The notes: generated by a model not told the origin, from the letters alone. A stretch of 64,000 nucleotides of DNA from Actinomadura rupiterrae (GCF_024172125.1 NZ_JAMZEA010000001.1:310001-374000), one strand, 5' to 3'; shown: positions 8,058 to 16,560, counted from the stretch's first letter. Numbers and translations: made by a program.

Positions 8058-8703
8058 AGGCGCGCAGGAAGGTGTCCACGGCCTCGCGGGCGGCGGTCCG
8101 CACCTCGTCCGGGGTGAGGGCGCGGGTGCCCTGGCGGGTGCGCTTGGCGATCGGGGCCGTGAGCAGGGCGGAGAACTGCTCGGCGGCCAGCTCGGGATCG
8201 GTCATGGCCAGGCGGCCCGCGAGGGCGAGCCGCGCCAGCCGGTCGGCGAGGGTGCGCATGACGCGGTCCGCGCCGTTGGTCTGGGAGATGTCGAGCAGGT
8301 CGGGGAACTGGTGCTGCTCGGCGAGCAGCAGGCGGCGCAGCGCCCAGGAGTCGCCGTCGCAGTAGCAGTCCAGCAGCCGGACCGCGACGCCCTCAAGCAG
8401 CTCGCGCAGGTCGCCGCCGGTGTCGGCGAGCGCCTCCAGCGCGTCCAGGTTCGCGGCGACGGCCCGCTCGGTGCGGGCGAGGAAGGCGGCGCGCAGCAGC
8501 GTCTCCTTGTCGCCGAAGTGGTTGTAGACGGTGGCCTTGGCGACGCCCGCCTCCGCGGCGATGACGTCCACGCCCGCCTGCGCGTAGCCCTCGCGGGCGA
8601 ACACCGCGAACGCCGCGTCCAGGATGGCCTGCCGCTTGTCGATGCGTCCGCGCGCGGCCGTCCCCGCGTGCGCGCTCGCCGTGCCCGTCATGCCGCGCAG
8701 CAT
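8038..8703 (-). CDS. TetR family regulator, probable efflux regulator
   Basis: 221 residues (217 if the ATG at 8691 is used; neither start has a clear Shine-Dalgarno). The HTH near residues 20-70 reads AGVDVIAAEAGVAKATVYNHFGDKETLL, then a C-terminal ligand domain of the AefR-like type (LRRLLLAEQHQFPDLL). It is divergent from the DHA2-type MFS exporter at 8811. Two copies of a TGGAC-N6-GTCTA site lie in the 107-bp gap, the classic layout for a TetR repressor of its own efflux pump. Confidence 0.9.
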   Translation of the reverse strand: MLRGMTGTASAHAGTAARGRIDKRQAILDAAFAVFAREGYAQAGVDVIAAEAGVAKATVYNHFGDKETLLRAAFLARTERAVAANLDALEALADTGGDLRELLEGVAVRLLDCYCDGDSWALRRLLLAEQHQFPDLLDISQTNGADRVMRTLADRLARLALAGRLAMTDPELAAEQFSALLTAPIAKRTRQGTRALTPDEVRTAAREAVDTFLRAFTPASA

Positions 8704-8721
8704 ACCGGGGCCCGCGCCGAC

Positions 8722-8800
8722 TTGGACTCGCGCGTCTAGTTATCCAGCCCACATTGTTCAATACTTGCCGGACTCCTAAGTTGGACTCACTGGTCTACTT
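8722..8800. promoter_or_regulatory. Duplicated operator-like sites and MFS promoter
   Basis: TTGGACTCNNNNGTCTANTT occurs twice (8722-8741 and 8781-8800), 59 bp apart, each with TGGAC/GTCTA near-dyad symmetry. A third GGACTC half-site lies at 8770. A possible promoter, TTGTTC (8754) - 17 bp - TAAGTT (8777), is bracketed by the two copies. The TetR at 8703 is the presumed binder. Confidence 0.55.
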
Positions 8801-8810
8801 GAGGAGACTG

Positions 8811-10271
8811 ATGAATACAGAATCGTTCGATCCGGCCCTGCGGCGGCTGATCGCCGTCGTGCTGCTCGGCGGGATCATGGGCATCCTCGACTCGACGATG
8901 GTGTCGGCCGCGGCGCACCGGCTCGTCGGCGAGTTCGGCACCACGCTCAGCGCCGCCGGCTGGACCTCCACGGCCTATCTGCTGGCGCTCACCGTGACCG
9001 TCCCGGTGACCGGCTGGGCGGCCGGACGGTTCGGCGCGCGCCGCCCCTGGCTCGCCGGCCTGGTGCTGTTCACCGCCGCCTCGCTCGCCTGCGCGCTCGC
9101 CACGGGCCTCGGCGAGCTGGTGGCGTTCCGGGTCCTCCAGGGCGTGGGCGCGGGCATCCTGGACCCGCTCGTGCTGGTGCTGCTCGCGCGCGGCGCCGGA
9201 CCCGCGCGCGCCGGACGCGTGATGGGCCTGATGGGCGTCGTGCTGTCGTTCGGCCCGGTGCTCGGCCCGGTCGTCGGCGGCCTCGTCCTGGACAGCCTCG
9301 GCTGGCGCTGGATGTTCCTGATCAACCTGCCGATCGGCGTGCTCGCCTTCGCCCTGGCCCTCCGCATCGTCCCGGACGACACCCCCGCCACCTCGTCCGG
9401 AGCCTCTTCGGACGCGTCTCGTCCGGCGGTTTCGGGGCGGCCGGATCTGCTCGGCTTGGCGCTGCTCGGACCGGGGTTCGCCGCGCTGCTCTACGGGCTG
9501 TCGCGGATCGCGGCGAACGGCGGCGCCGCCGAGGCCGGGATACCGTTCGCCGCCGGGGCCGTCCTGCTCGGCGGGTACGCGGTGCGGGCGCTGACCGCGC
9601 GGCGCACGGCGCCCCTGGTCGACCTGCGGATGTTCGCGCGGCTGCCCTTCAGCACGAGCGTGGGCGTCCTCAGCGTGGCGGGCGTCGTGACGTTCGGGTC
9701 GCTGTTCCTGCTGCCGCTCTACTACCAGCAGGCGCACGGGCACGGCACGTTCGCGGCGGGGCTGCTGGTCGCGCCGATCGGCCTCGGCAGCGCGCTGGCG
9801 ATGCCGGTCGCCGGACGGCTCTCCGACCGCCTCGGCTCGCGCGTCCTGTCCGGGCTCGGCGGGCTGCTCGCCACCGCGTCCGCCCTGCCGCTGGCCTGGC
9901 TCGGCTCCGGCGCGGCGTCCGAGGCGGGCGCCGCGGTGGCGGGCCTCGTGCTCGGGCTCGCGCTCGGGTTCCTGACCGCTCCGGCGATGGGCGCGCTCTA
10001 CCGGACGCTGCCTCCCGAGCAGGTCGCGCAGGGCAGCACCGTCCTGTACATGCTCAACCAGCTCGGCGGATCGCTCGGCATCGCCGCGATGGCCGTGATC
10101 ATGCAGCGCTCGTCCGGGCCGGTCCCGGGCCTGCACGGAGGCGCCTGGCTGCTCACCGCCGCGCTGGCGGCCGCCGCCCTCGCCGCCGCAGCCCTACTCC
10201 CCGGACGCCCCTCCCCCTCCCCCGCCCCCGCGGGCGCCGCATCAGACCAGGAGGCGCCTCAGCCGATCTGA
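8811..10271 (+). CDS. DHA2-family MFS drug exporter (EmrB/QacA-like)
   Basis: 486-residue transporter with about 14 transmembrane helices, expected to export drugs or metabolites in exchange for protons. Motifs: GILDSTMVSAAAHRL in helix 1 (motif D1 region), the loop 2-3 motif A GRFGARRPWL, and motif C in helix 5 (GPVLGPVVGGLV). GAGGAG precedes the ATG at 8811; the frame continues upstream to 8754 without a ribosome binding site. Likely repressed by the divergent TetR. The substrate cannot be deduced. Confidence 0.93.
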   Translation: MNTESFDPALRRLIAVVLLGGIMGILDSTMVSAAAHRLVGEFGTTLSAAGWTSTAYLLALTVTVPVTGWAAGRFGARRPWLAGLVLFTAASLACALATGLGELVAFRVLQGVGAGILDPLVLVLLARGAGPARAGRVMGLMGVVLSFGPVLGPVVGGLVLDSLGWRWMFLINLPIGVLAFALALRIVPDDTPATSSGASSDASRPAVSGRPDLLGLALLGPGFAALLYGLSRIAANGGAAEAGIPFAAGAVLLGGYAVRALTARRTAPLVDLRMFARLPFSTSVGVLSVAGVVTFGSLFLLPLYYQQAHGHGTFAAGLLVAPIGLGSALAMPVAGRLSDRLGSRVLSGLGGLLATASALPLAWLGSGAASEAGAAVAGLVLGLALGFLTAPAMGALYRTLPPEQVAQGSTVLYMLNQLGGSLGIAAMAVIMQRSSGPVPGLHGGAWLLTAALAAAALAAAALLPGRPSPSPAPAGAASDQEAPQPI

Positions 10272-10284
10272 CATCCGGCAACGG

Positions 10285-11010
10285 TCAAGAACGTTCGGCG
10301 ACGGTCAGGAAGATGAGCGCGGACGCCAGGAACGGGCCGGAAAGGTCCGGCTCGGCGTCCACGTACCCGGCGCGGACGGCTCGGGCGAAGTTCCGCCGGA
10401 CGCCCAGGATCCGCTCCGCGGTCTCGACGTCGCGGAACACCGCGGCGTGCGCCTCGACCGTGACGACGTCCAGCCCGGCCTCGGCACAGAGGCGCGCGAG
10501 GGACCGTCCGATCGTCGCGTTCCGGACGACCTCGGTCGTCACGAACCGCGCGAGCCCGCGGCCGGCCGCGGGGTCGGGGGTGTCCACCAGGAGGGCGTCC
10601 CAGTCGGGCTCGGCGAGGACGACGCGTCCGCCCGGACGCAGCACGCGGCGGATCTCGGCGAGCGCCCGCGCCGGGTCCGCGACGTGCTGGAGCACCCGGT
10701 CGGTGTGCGCGCGATCGGCGCCGGCGTCGTCCAGCGGGAGTTCGTGCAGGTCACCGTGGCGCAGCGTGACCCAGGGGCGGCCGGCCGTCCGGTCGCGGGC
10801 GGTCGCGAGCATCGCGTCGTCCCGGTCGATGCCGACGACCGTGCCGTCCGCGCCCACGGCGTCGGCCAGCGCGGCAAGGTCGGTGCCCGGACCGCAGCCG
10901 AGGTCCACCGCGTCCATGCCGGGCCCCAGATCGAGCAGGTCGACCGCGCGCTGCTTGTAGGTGCGGCCGGGCACGCTCGCGGCCACGCCGTCCAGGTAAG
11001 GGACGGTCAT
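10285..11010 (-). CDS. SAM-dependent methyltransferase (class I)
   Basis: 241 residues with the class I methyltransferase fold. Motif I AVDLGCGPGTDLAALA lies near residues 33-48, an acidic residue ends strand 2 (VGIDRDDAM), and LRPGGRVVLAEPDW is the post-IV motif, placing it in the UbiE/Methyltransf_11 type. AGGAGG precedes the ATG at 11010, so the longer upstream frame is rejected. It is convergent with the MFS gene with a 13-bp gap. Two strong palindromes lie just upstream. The acceptor is unknown; similar proteins methylate small molecules. Confidence 0.88.
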   Translation of the reverse strand: MTVPYLDGVAASVPGRTYKQRAVDLLDLGPGMDAVDLGCGPGTDLAALADAVGADGTVVGIDRDDAMLATARDRTAGRPWVTLRHGDLHELPLDDAGADRAHTDRVLQHVADPARALAEIRRVLRPGGRVVLAEPDWDALLVDTPDPAAGRGLARFVTTEVVRNATIGRSLARLCAEAGLDVVTVEAHAAVFRDVETAERILGVRRNFARAVRAGYVDAEPDLSGPFLASALIFLTVAERS

Positions 11011-11059
11011 TTCTGCCTCCTTGGGACGGCACGGAACCCGACTCAGACCCCTTGGATAA

Positions 11060-11087
11060 TACGCGCCGCGTACTAGGGCGCCCCTAG
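11060..11087. promoter_or_regulatory. Twin palindromes upstream of methyltransferase
   Basis: TACGCG-C-CGCGTA (11060-11072) abuts CTAGGG-CGC-CCCTAG (11073-11087). Both are perfect inverted repeats about 50 bp ahead of the methyltransferase start and beside the promoter of the small basic protein at 11190. They are possible operators for an unlinked regulator. Confidence 0.4.
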
Positions 11088-11189
11088 GACCCCCGAATAA
11101 GGCTTCATCCCCATGTGGCGGGAGGGGTCTTACGACGAATCTATAGATGTCGGCAGGGAACCCGGTCGACGGACAAGAGGAGTCAGGAC

Positions 11190-11306
11190 ATGTACCACCA
11201 CTCGTTCGCCCAGGGCATCGCCACGCAGCGCGTATCGGCCCGCCGCTCCGAGGCCAAGGCCGCGCGCCGCGCCGCCAAGGCCAAGGCCAAGGCGCGCCAG
11301 CGGTGA
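11190..11306 (+). CDS. Small basic Ala/Arg/Lys-rich protein
   Basis: 38 residues beginning MYHHSFAQG and ending in an Ala/Arg/Lys-rich tail (KAARRAAKAKAKARQR). GAGGAG sits seven bases before the ATG and a strong terminator follows, so it looks like a real monocistronic gene despite its size. The tail resembles nucleic-acid-binding basic tails. I recognise no characterised family. Confidence 0.6.
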   Translation: MYHHSFAQGIATQRVSARRSEAKAARRAAKAKAKARQR

Positions 11307-11362
11307 CCCCCGCGACCAGGCGGCGGCCGGGGAGACCCGCAGAAGGCTGTCGCATCGAGAAA

Positions 11363-11395
11363 AGGCCCTCGCCACCGGGAAGGTGGCGAGGGCCT
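11363..11395 (+). terminator. Terminator after small basic protein
   Basis: Perfect 14-bp stem AGGCCCTCGCCACC / GGTGGCGAGGGCCT with a 5-nt loop. It also lies about 65 bp beyond the 3' end of the convergent GMC gene and may serve both. Confidence 0.85.
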
Positions 11396-11460
11396 CTCGC
11401 ATTACAGCGCCCAGACGTACGCCGCGCGGCCTTACGAACGACGCGCGGCCTTACGGCGGC

Positions 11461-13053
11461 TTACACGGACGCGGGGGTGAGCGGGTCGCGGCCCCGGATG
11501 AGGTCGGCGGCGCGTTCCGCCACGGCGATCGTCGGGGCGTTGGTGTTGCCGCGCGGCACGGACGGCATGACCGACGCGTCCACCACCCGCAGGCCCTCGA
11601 CCCCGCGCACCCGCAACTCCGTGTCGCACACCGACGACTCGTCCCCGCCCATCGCGCACGTGCTGGTCGGGTGGAACAGCGTCGCCGCCTCGCGCCGGAC
11701 GAACGCGGCGAGGTCCTCGTCCGACACGGCCTGCTCGCCGGGCGCGAACTCGCCCGCGACCAGCGATGCGAGCGGTCCCGTCGCGGCGATCTCGCGGGCC
11801 TGCCGGACGCCCGCGACCAGGATGTCCAGGTCGGCCTTGTCCGCCAGGTAGGCCGGGTCGATCAGCGGCTTGGCGTGCGGCGACGCCGAGCGCAGCGTGA
11901 GCGCGCCGCGGCTCGCGATCGCGACGGCCGTGACCATCACCGACAGCAGCCGCTGCGTCGGCTCGACGAGGCCCTGGTTCTCGAACGGCGTCGGCAGCAC
12001 GTGGTACTGGACGTCCGGCGCGGGCAGGCCGTCCACCGTCCGCGCGAACCCACCGCACTCGGCCACGTTGGACGCGTACGGACCGCGCCCGAACGCCCGC
12101 CACTGCGCGAACGTCGCCGGGCTCGGCAGCTCCCACAGGCCCTTCACGCGCGGCGTGGAGAACATGACGTTCACGAACGGGTGGTCCTGGAGGCCCTGCC
12201 CGACGGGCGCGTCCACGACGACGTCGATGCCGTGCTCGCGCAGGTGGTCGGCCGGCCCGATACCGGACAGCATCAGCAGCTGCGGGCTGTTGACCGCGCC
12301 GCCCGACAGGATGACCTCGCCCTCCGCGCGCGCTGTCACGGTCTCGCCGCGCGCCTCGTAGGTCACGCCGGTGGCCCGCCCCTCCTCGATGACGACGCCG
12401 GTGACCAGCGCGTCCGTCACCACGGTCAGGTTCGGACGGTCCATGACCGGGTGCAGGTACCCGACCGCCGTCGAGCACCGCTTACCCCGCTTGTGCGTGA
12501 CCTGGTAGTAGCCGACGCCGTCCGGCTCGGCGCCGTTGAAGTCGCCGTTCTCCGCGAGCCCGGCGGCCTTCGCCGACTTCACCCAGGCGTGCGACAGCTT
12601 GTGCGTGTAGCGCCGGTCCTCCACATGCAGCGGGCCGCCGACGCCGTGGTACTCCGACTCGCCGCGCGCCTGGTCCTCGGCGCGCCGGAAGTAGGGCAGC
12701 AGGTCGGCGTACCCCCAGCCGTCGCAGCCGAACGAGTCGCGCCAGGTGTCGTAGTCGTACCGGTGCCCGCGGATGTAGATCATCGCGTTGGTCGAGGACG
12801 ACCCGCCGAGCGTCCGGCCGCGCGGCCAGTACACGCTGCGCCCGGCCGCGTGCTCCTGCGGGACGGTGTCGTAGTCCCAGTCGAACGGCCCCTTGATCAG
12901 GGACGCCACCGCCGCCGGGATGTGGATCTCCACCGCGTCGTCCGGCGGGCCGGCCTCCAGCAGCAGCACCCGCGTCCCGGGGTCCTCGCTCAGCCGGCGG
13001 GCGAGCACGCAGCCCGCGCTGCCGGCACCGACGATGATGTGGTCGTACGTCAC
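11461..13053 (-). CDS. GMC family oxidoreductase (choline dehydrogenase-like)
   Basis: 530-residue FAD enzyme oxidising an alcohol. The FAD-binding GAGSAG motif is at residues 9-14, the first GMC signature is RGRTLGGSSSTNAMIYIRG, the second is SGGAVNSPQLLMLSGIGP, and the catalytic pair is His461 (LFHPTSTCAMG) and Asn505 (GNTNAPTI). The N-terminal HIIVGAGSAGCVLA is typical of BetA-like proteins. No betaine aldehyde dehydrogenase or betI regulator is adjacent, so choline is not certain; other primary alcohols such as polyethylene glycol or perillyl alcohol are possible. It is divergent from the cobalamin adenosyltransferase gene. Confidence 0.92.
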   Translation of the reverse strand: MTYDHIIVGAGSAGCVLARRLSEDPGTRVLLLEAGPPDDAVEIHIPAAVASLIKGPFDWDYDTVPQEHAAGRSVYWPRGRTLGGSSSTNAMIYIRGHRYDYDTWRDSFGCDGWGYADLLPYFRRAEDQARGESEYHGVGGPLHVEDRRYTHKLSHAWVKSAKAAGLAENGDFNGAEPDGVGYYQVTHKRGKRCSTAVGYLHPVMDRPNLTVVTDALVTGVVIEEGRATGVTYEARGETVTARAEGEVILSGGAVNSPQLLMLSGIGPADHLREHGIDVVVDAPVGQGLQDHPFVNVMFSTPRVKGLWELPSPATFAQWRAFGRGPYASNVAECGGFARTVDGLPAPDVQYHVLPTPFENQGLVEPTQRLLSVMVTAVAIASRGALTLRSASPHAKPLIDPAYLADKADLDILVAGVRQAREIAATGPLASLVAGEFAPGEQAVSDEDLAAFVRREAATLFHPTSTCAMGGDESSVCDTELRVRGVEGLRVVDASVMPSVPRGNTNAPTIAVAERAADLIRGRDPLTPASV

Positions 13054-13143
13054 AGCCGCCTCCGCGCCAGGGGGTCACACCGGTCAAGGTAAGTGAGAAC
13101 CTACAGAACCAGACTCGGGGGGCCGCTGGATAGGCTCGGCGCC

Positions 13144-13785
13144 ATGGCGAAGAACAGGGAGACCCCCGTCGTGCTGTCGCGGATCTACACGCGGACGGGT
13201 GACGACGGCACCACCGCGCTCGGGGACATGTCCCGCACCTCCAAGACCGACCCGCGGCTCGCCGCCTACGCCGACGTGGACGAGGCGAACGCCGCGATCG
13301 GCGTCGCCGTCACGATGGGCGGGCTGCGCGAGGACGTCGCGGCCGCGCTGGTCCGCGTCCAGAACGACCTGTTCGACGTCGGCGCCGACCTGTGCGCGCC
13401 CGTCGTCCCGGACCCGGAGTACCCGCCGCTGCGCGTCGACCCGTCCTACATCGAGCGGCTTGAGGCGGCCTGCGACGAGTTCAACGCCGACCTGGCGCCG
13501 CTGCGCAGCTTCATCCTCCCCGGCGGGACGCCCGGCGGCGCGCTCCTGCACGTCGCCCGCACGGTGACCCGGCGCGCCGAGCGCACCGCCTGGGCCGCGA
13601 TCGAGGCTCACGGCACCGCCCCGCTGGACGAGTCGGGCCGTCCGGCCGAGGACGCGGCCGAGAACGGGGTCAACCCACTCACCGCGAAGTACCTCAACCG
13701 CCTGTCGGACCTGCTGTTCATCCTCGGCCGCGTCGCGAACGCCGAGCACGGCGACGTCCTGTGGAAGCCGGGCGGCGAGCGCTGA
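13144..13785 (+). CDS. pduO: Cob(I)yrinic acid a,c-diamide adenosyltransferase (PduO type)
   Basis: Transfers the adenosyl group of ATP to cob(I)alamin, making coenzyme B12 for mutases. 213 residues from the ATG at 13144; a start at the Met/Val before LSRIYTRTGD is also possible. Diagnostic PduO-type motifs are SRIYTRTGDDGTTALGD (ATP binding), the central helix FILPGGTPGGALLHVARTVTRRAER, and the C-terminal YLNRLSDLLFILGR. Its position beyond atpC-DUF2550 matches M. tuberculosis Rv1314c, with several genes inserted here. Confidence 0.93.
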   Translation: MAKNRETPVVLSRIYTRTGDDGTTALGDMSRTSKTDPRLAAYADVDEANAAIGVAVTMGGLREDVAAALVRVQNDLFDVGADLCAPVVPDPEYPPLRVDPSYIERLEAACDEFNADLAPLRSFILPGGTPGGALLHVARTVTRRAERTAWAAIEAHGTAPLDESGRPAEDAAENGVNPLTAKYLNRLSDLLFILGRVANAEHGDVLWKPGGER

Positions 13786-13796
13786 CCCCGCGGGCC

Positions 13797-13820
13797 GGGG
13801 GTGGGGTTAACTCCACCCCC
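13797..13820. terminator. Hairpin after adenosyltransferase
   Basis: GGGGGTGG...CCACCCCC closes on a central GTTAAC, giving 11 of 12 pairs over 24 bp, 11 bp after the stop codon. It is a likely terminator without a T-run; an operator for the next gene is the alternative. Confidence 0.55.
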
Positions 13821-13903
13821 GACTCTGAAGCCCCCCACCTGGTGGTTCACCGCCGCACTTCGGAAGGATCGAGGCATTCGCCCCACCGACCGAAGGAAGG
13901 CGC

Positions 13904-14626
13904 ATGAGCCTCGCCGCCAAGATCGTCCCCGTCAGCGCGCTGCTGGCCGTCGTCCCGCTGTCGGCCTGCGGCGTCGGGATCGACACGGCCGGCACGCAGG
14001 ACGAGCAGCAGACCTACACCGTCCCCGGCAGGCTCACCGGCCTGAAGGTCACCGGGCACACCGGCGACATCGAGATCATCGGCGCGGACGTCTCCGCCGT
14101 CACCGTCGTCGAGCGGATGCGCTTCACCAAGAACGGCCGCCCGAAGGTGAGCCACAGCGTCGCGAACGGCACGCTGCAGGCGTCCTACTCCTGCCCGAAC
14201 TCGATCTCCCTCACCGGCCACACCTGCCAGGTGGACTACCGCGTCACCGTGCCGCGGGCGCTCGCCGCCGAGGTCCGCACCGACACCGGCGGCGTCACCC
14301 TGACCGGCCTCACCGGCAACGTCACCGCCCGCGCCAACACCGGCACGATCACCGGCAGCGCGCTGCGCCCCGCCGCGTCCGGCACGGTCCGGGCCCGCAC
14401 CGACACCGGCAGCGTCCGCCTCACCTTCGCCTCCGCGCCCGCCTCGGTCGACGCGAACGCCAACACCGGCCAGATCAAGATCCTGCTCCCCACGTCCCAG
14501 CGCTACGCCGTCACCGCCGACAGCAACACCGGTCGCACCCGCGTGTCCCTCCCCACCAGCCCCAACGCTCCCCACACCATCAAGGCCCACACCGACACCG
14601 GCGACCTCACCGTAGCCCCGGCCTAG
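13904..14626 (+). CDS. Lipoprotein with DUF4097-type beta-strand repeats
   Basis: 240 residues. The signal peptide ends in the lipobox PLSACG, giving a lipid-anchored Cys near residue 24. The mature part is a run of short beta repeats with recurring (R/A)T(D)TG signatures (RTDTGGVTL, ARANTGTITG, ARTDTGSVRL, ANTGQIKIL, HTDTGDLTV) as in DUF4097/head-domain-like right-handed beta structures. Function is unknown; these proteins are often surface or cell-envelope stress associated. Followed by a strong terminator. Confidence 0.85.
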   Translation: MSLAAKIVPVSALLAVVPLSACGVGIDTAGTQDEQQTYTVPGRLTGLKVTGHTGDIEIIGADVSAVTVVERMRFTKNGRPKVSHSVANGTLQASYSCPNSISLTGHTCQVDYRVTVPRALAAEVRTDTGGVTLTGLTGNVTARANTGTITGSALRPAASGTVRARTDTGSVRLTFASAPASVDANANTGQIKILLPTSQRYAVTADSNTGRTRVSLPTSPNAPHTIKAHTDTGDLTVAPA

Positions 14627-14632
14627 AACAAA

Positions 14633-14669
14633 GCCCGGTTCCGGCGCGCAGAGCGCGCCGGAACCGGGC
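14633..14669 (+). terminator. Terminator after beta-repeat lipoprotein
   Basis: Perfect 17-bp stem (14633-14649 with 14653-14669) around a 3-nt AGA loop, seven bases after the stop codon. Confidence 0.9.
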
Positions 14670-14772
14670 GTAAGGATGGCCACCGCTACGGGGTCATTCG
14701 ACCCACCCGCGGAACTTTGAGGCCCCGCGGAGGGCAGCCCGACCAGACGCAGACGGGCGTTCCGCTCCGCAA

Positions 14773-15064
14773 AGCGCCACCAGCGCGAGCGCGTTACCCA
14801 CCGTGCGGGACGACGCCGGAGGCGAGCCCCGCACGGTTGATCGCGAAGCGATGCAGCGCTCGCACGAGCATCCGGGCCGCGCCCCGAGCCGCCAGGCGAG
14901 GGGTGCGGAGCCGGGGCGAGCGCCACCAGCGCGAACGCGTTACCCACCGTGCGGGACGACGCCGGAGGCGAGCCCCGCACGGTTGATCGCGAAGCGATGC
15001 AGCGCTCGCACGAGCATCCGGGCCGCGCCCCGAGCCGCTAGGCGAGGGGTGCGGAGCCGGGGCT
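14773..15064. repeat. 146-bp intergenic element, two tandem copies
   Basis: Copy 1 is 14773-14918 and copy 2 is 14919-15064. They differ at only about three positions. Each contains a stem CCGTGCGGG/CCCGCACGG and a GATCGCGAAGCGATGCAGCG stretch. Copy 2 ends on the first base of the aminopeptidase stop codon, so in that transcript the element is the 3' untranslated region. A diverged third copy follows rho at 38004-38136. The sequence is open in several frames, but I consider it non-coding. Confidence 0.9.
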
Positions 15065-16560
15065 CATCGAATAAGGCCGCCGCGGTAGAGGGGGGCCGTG
15101 GGGGCGGGCTTGGCGAGGGTGCGGGCTCGGAGGGTCTGGCCGTTCACCGGGAGGGTGGACTTGGCGAAGGTCTGGACGGCGAACGCGACACCGTCGGCGT
15201 TGGTGTCGAGCAGGTTCCAGTTGATGTTGGTGATGCGGTCGCACTTGGAGTGGTAGCAGGCGTCGTACGGCTGGCCCGCCTTGCCGCCGAAGAGCTTGGC
15301 CTCCTCGGCGGTCTTGATGCCCTCGGCGCCGGTGTCGATGCCGCCCGCCGGGATGCCCGCCTCAAGGAAGGGGCCGTAGTCGGAGCGGCCGTTGAAGTCG
15401 CTCGGGACGGTCGGCAGCTTCCGCTTGGCGTAGTAGTCGTTCAGGACCTTCTGGATCGCGGCCGAGCCGTGCGGGGCCGTCGGGTCCGAGCCGTTGTAGA
15501 CGCCGCGGACGCCGTTCGGGGACGCGGTCATGTCGAAGTTCAGGTTGAGCGCGATCTTCGACTTCTGCGCCGCGGTCAGCGAGGAGACGTAGTGCTCGGA
15601 GCCGAGCAGGCCCTCCTCCTCGGCGCCCCACCAGGCGAAGCGGATCTTGTTCTTCAGGCCCTTCTTGCCCAGCTTGTTCGCGTTCTGGGCGATGGCCAGG
15701 ATGGTGGAGGTGCCCGAGCCGTTGTCGTTGATGCCGGACCCGGCCTCGACGCTGTCCAGGTGCGCGCCGACGACCACGACGTTGTCGCCGCTGCCGTACT
15801 TGGTCTCCGCGATGACGTTGTTCGCGGTGCGCTTCTCGTTCAGCGTGTCGGTCTTGATGTGCAGCTTCAGGCCGCCCGCGTTCGCGAGCTTCACCAGCTC
15901 GGAGCCGAGCTTGTAGGTCGGGCCGATGGCCGGGATCGTGACCGGACCGCCGAGCGTGCCGCCCACCGGGCTGTCCGCGACGGTCGGCTTCTGGTAGATG
16001 ACCACCGCGACCGCGCCCGCCGCCTTGGCGTTGGCCGTCTTGGTCGCGAAGTCGCAGCCGCCGCGCTGGATCAGCGCGATCGCGCCCTTCGGGAAGGACG
16101 CGAAGTCGGCCGTCTGGCAGCCGGAGTCGCCGTCGGTGTTCGCGGCCGGGGTGTCCACGGCCGCGGCGGCCGCGGTCACGTCGCCGCTTCCGGAGTACTG
16201 GTAGGTGCTGAAGTCGGTGCCGTTCTTGTAGTCGGCCGTCCCGGGCGCGACCTGGCCGAACGCGGCCGGGGACTTCTCGTGGAAGTAGTCGAACTCGAAG
16301 TTCTGGACGGTCGGCTTGTACCCGGCCTTCTTCAGCTGGGCGACCACGTACTTGGTCGAGACCGTGAAGCCGGCCTGGCCCGCGGCCCGGTTGCCGCCGT
16401 TGTAGTCGGCGATGGTCTGGAGGTTCTCCAGGTGCCGCTTGATGTCCTTGACGGTCACCAGCTTCGCCAGGTCGGGCGAGGCAGAGGCCGCATGGGCGGA
16501 CGGCACCGACAGCGCGGTGGCGGTGAGCGCCGCGGCAGCGCCGATGGCGAACTTGCGCAC
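15064..16560 (-). CDS. Secreted M28 family aminopeptidase with PA domain
   Basis: 498 residues. The signal peptide is MRKFAIGAAAALTATALSVPSAHA. A protease-associated (PA) domain lies near residues 110-240 (ALIQRGGCDFATKTANAKAAGAVAVVIYQ). The zinc peptidase part contains His267-x-Asp269 (VGAHLDSV), the catalytic/ligand pair AEEEGLLGSEHY, NFDM and a late His (YHSKCDRITN). It resembles Streptomyces griseus aminopeptidase with an added PA domain, and should release N-terminal hydrophobic residues outside the cell. A tandem 146-bp repeat begins at its stop codon. Confidence 0.93.
   Translation of the reverse strand: MRKFAIGAAAALTATALSVPSAHAASASPDLAKLVTVKDIKRHLENLQTIADYNGGNRAAGQAGFTVSTKYVVAQLKKAGYKPTVQNFEFDYFHEKSPAAFGQVAPGTADYKNGTDFSTYQYSGSGDVTAAAAAVDTPAANTDGDSGCQTADFASFPKGAIALIQRGGCDFATKTANAKAAGAVAVVIYQKPTVADSPVGGTLGGPVTIPAIGPTYKLGSELVKLANAGGLKLHIKTDTLNEKRTANNVIAETKYGSGDNVVVVGAHLDSVEAGSGINDNGSGTSTILAIAQNANKLGKKGLKNKIRFAWWGAEEEGLLGSEHYVSSLTAAQKSKIALNLNFDMTASPNGVRGVYNGSDPTAPHGSAAIQKVLNDYYAKRKLPTVPSDFNGRSDYGPFLEAGIPAGGIDTGAEGIKTAEEAKLFGGKAGQPYDACYHSKCDRITNINWNLLDTNADGVAFAVQTFAKSTLPVNGQTLRARTLAKPAPTAPLYRGGLIR

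Noticed and set aside
11113..13092. Long open frame on the plus strand opposite the GMC oxidoreductase
   Set aside because: Arg/Gly/Pro-dominated translation without domain signature; it mirrors the third-position G+C bias of the real gene on the other strand.
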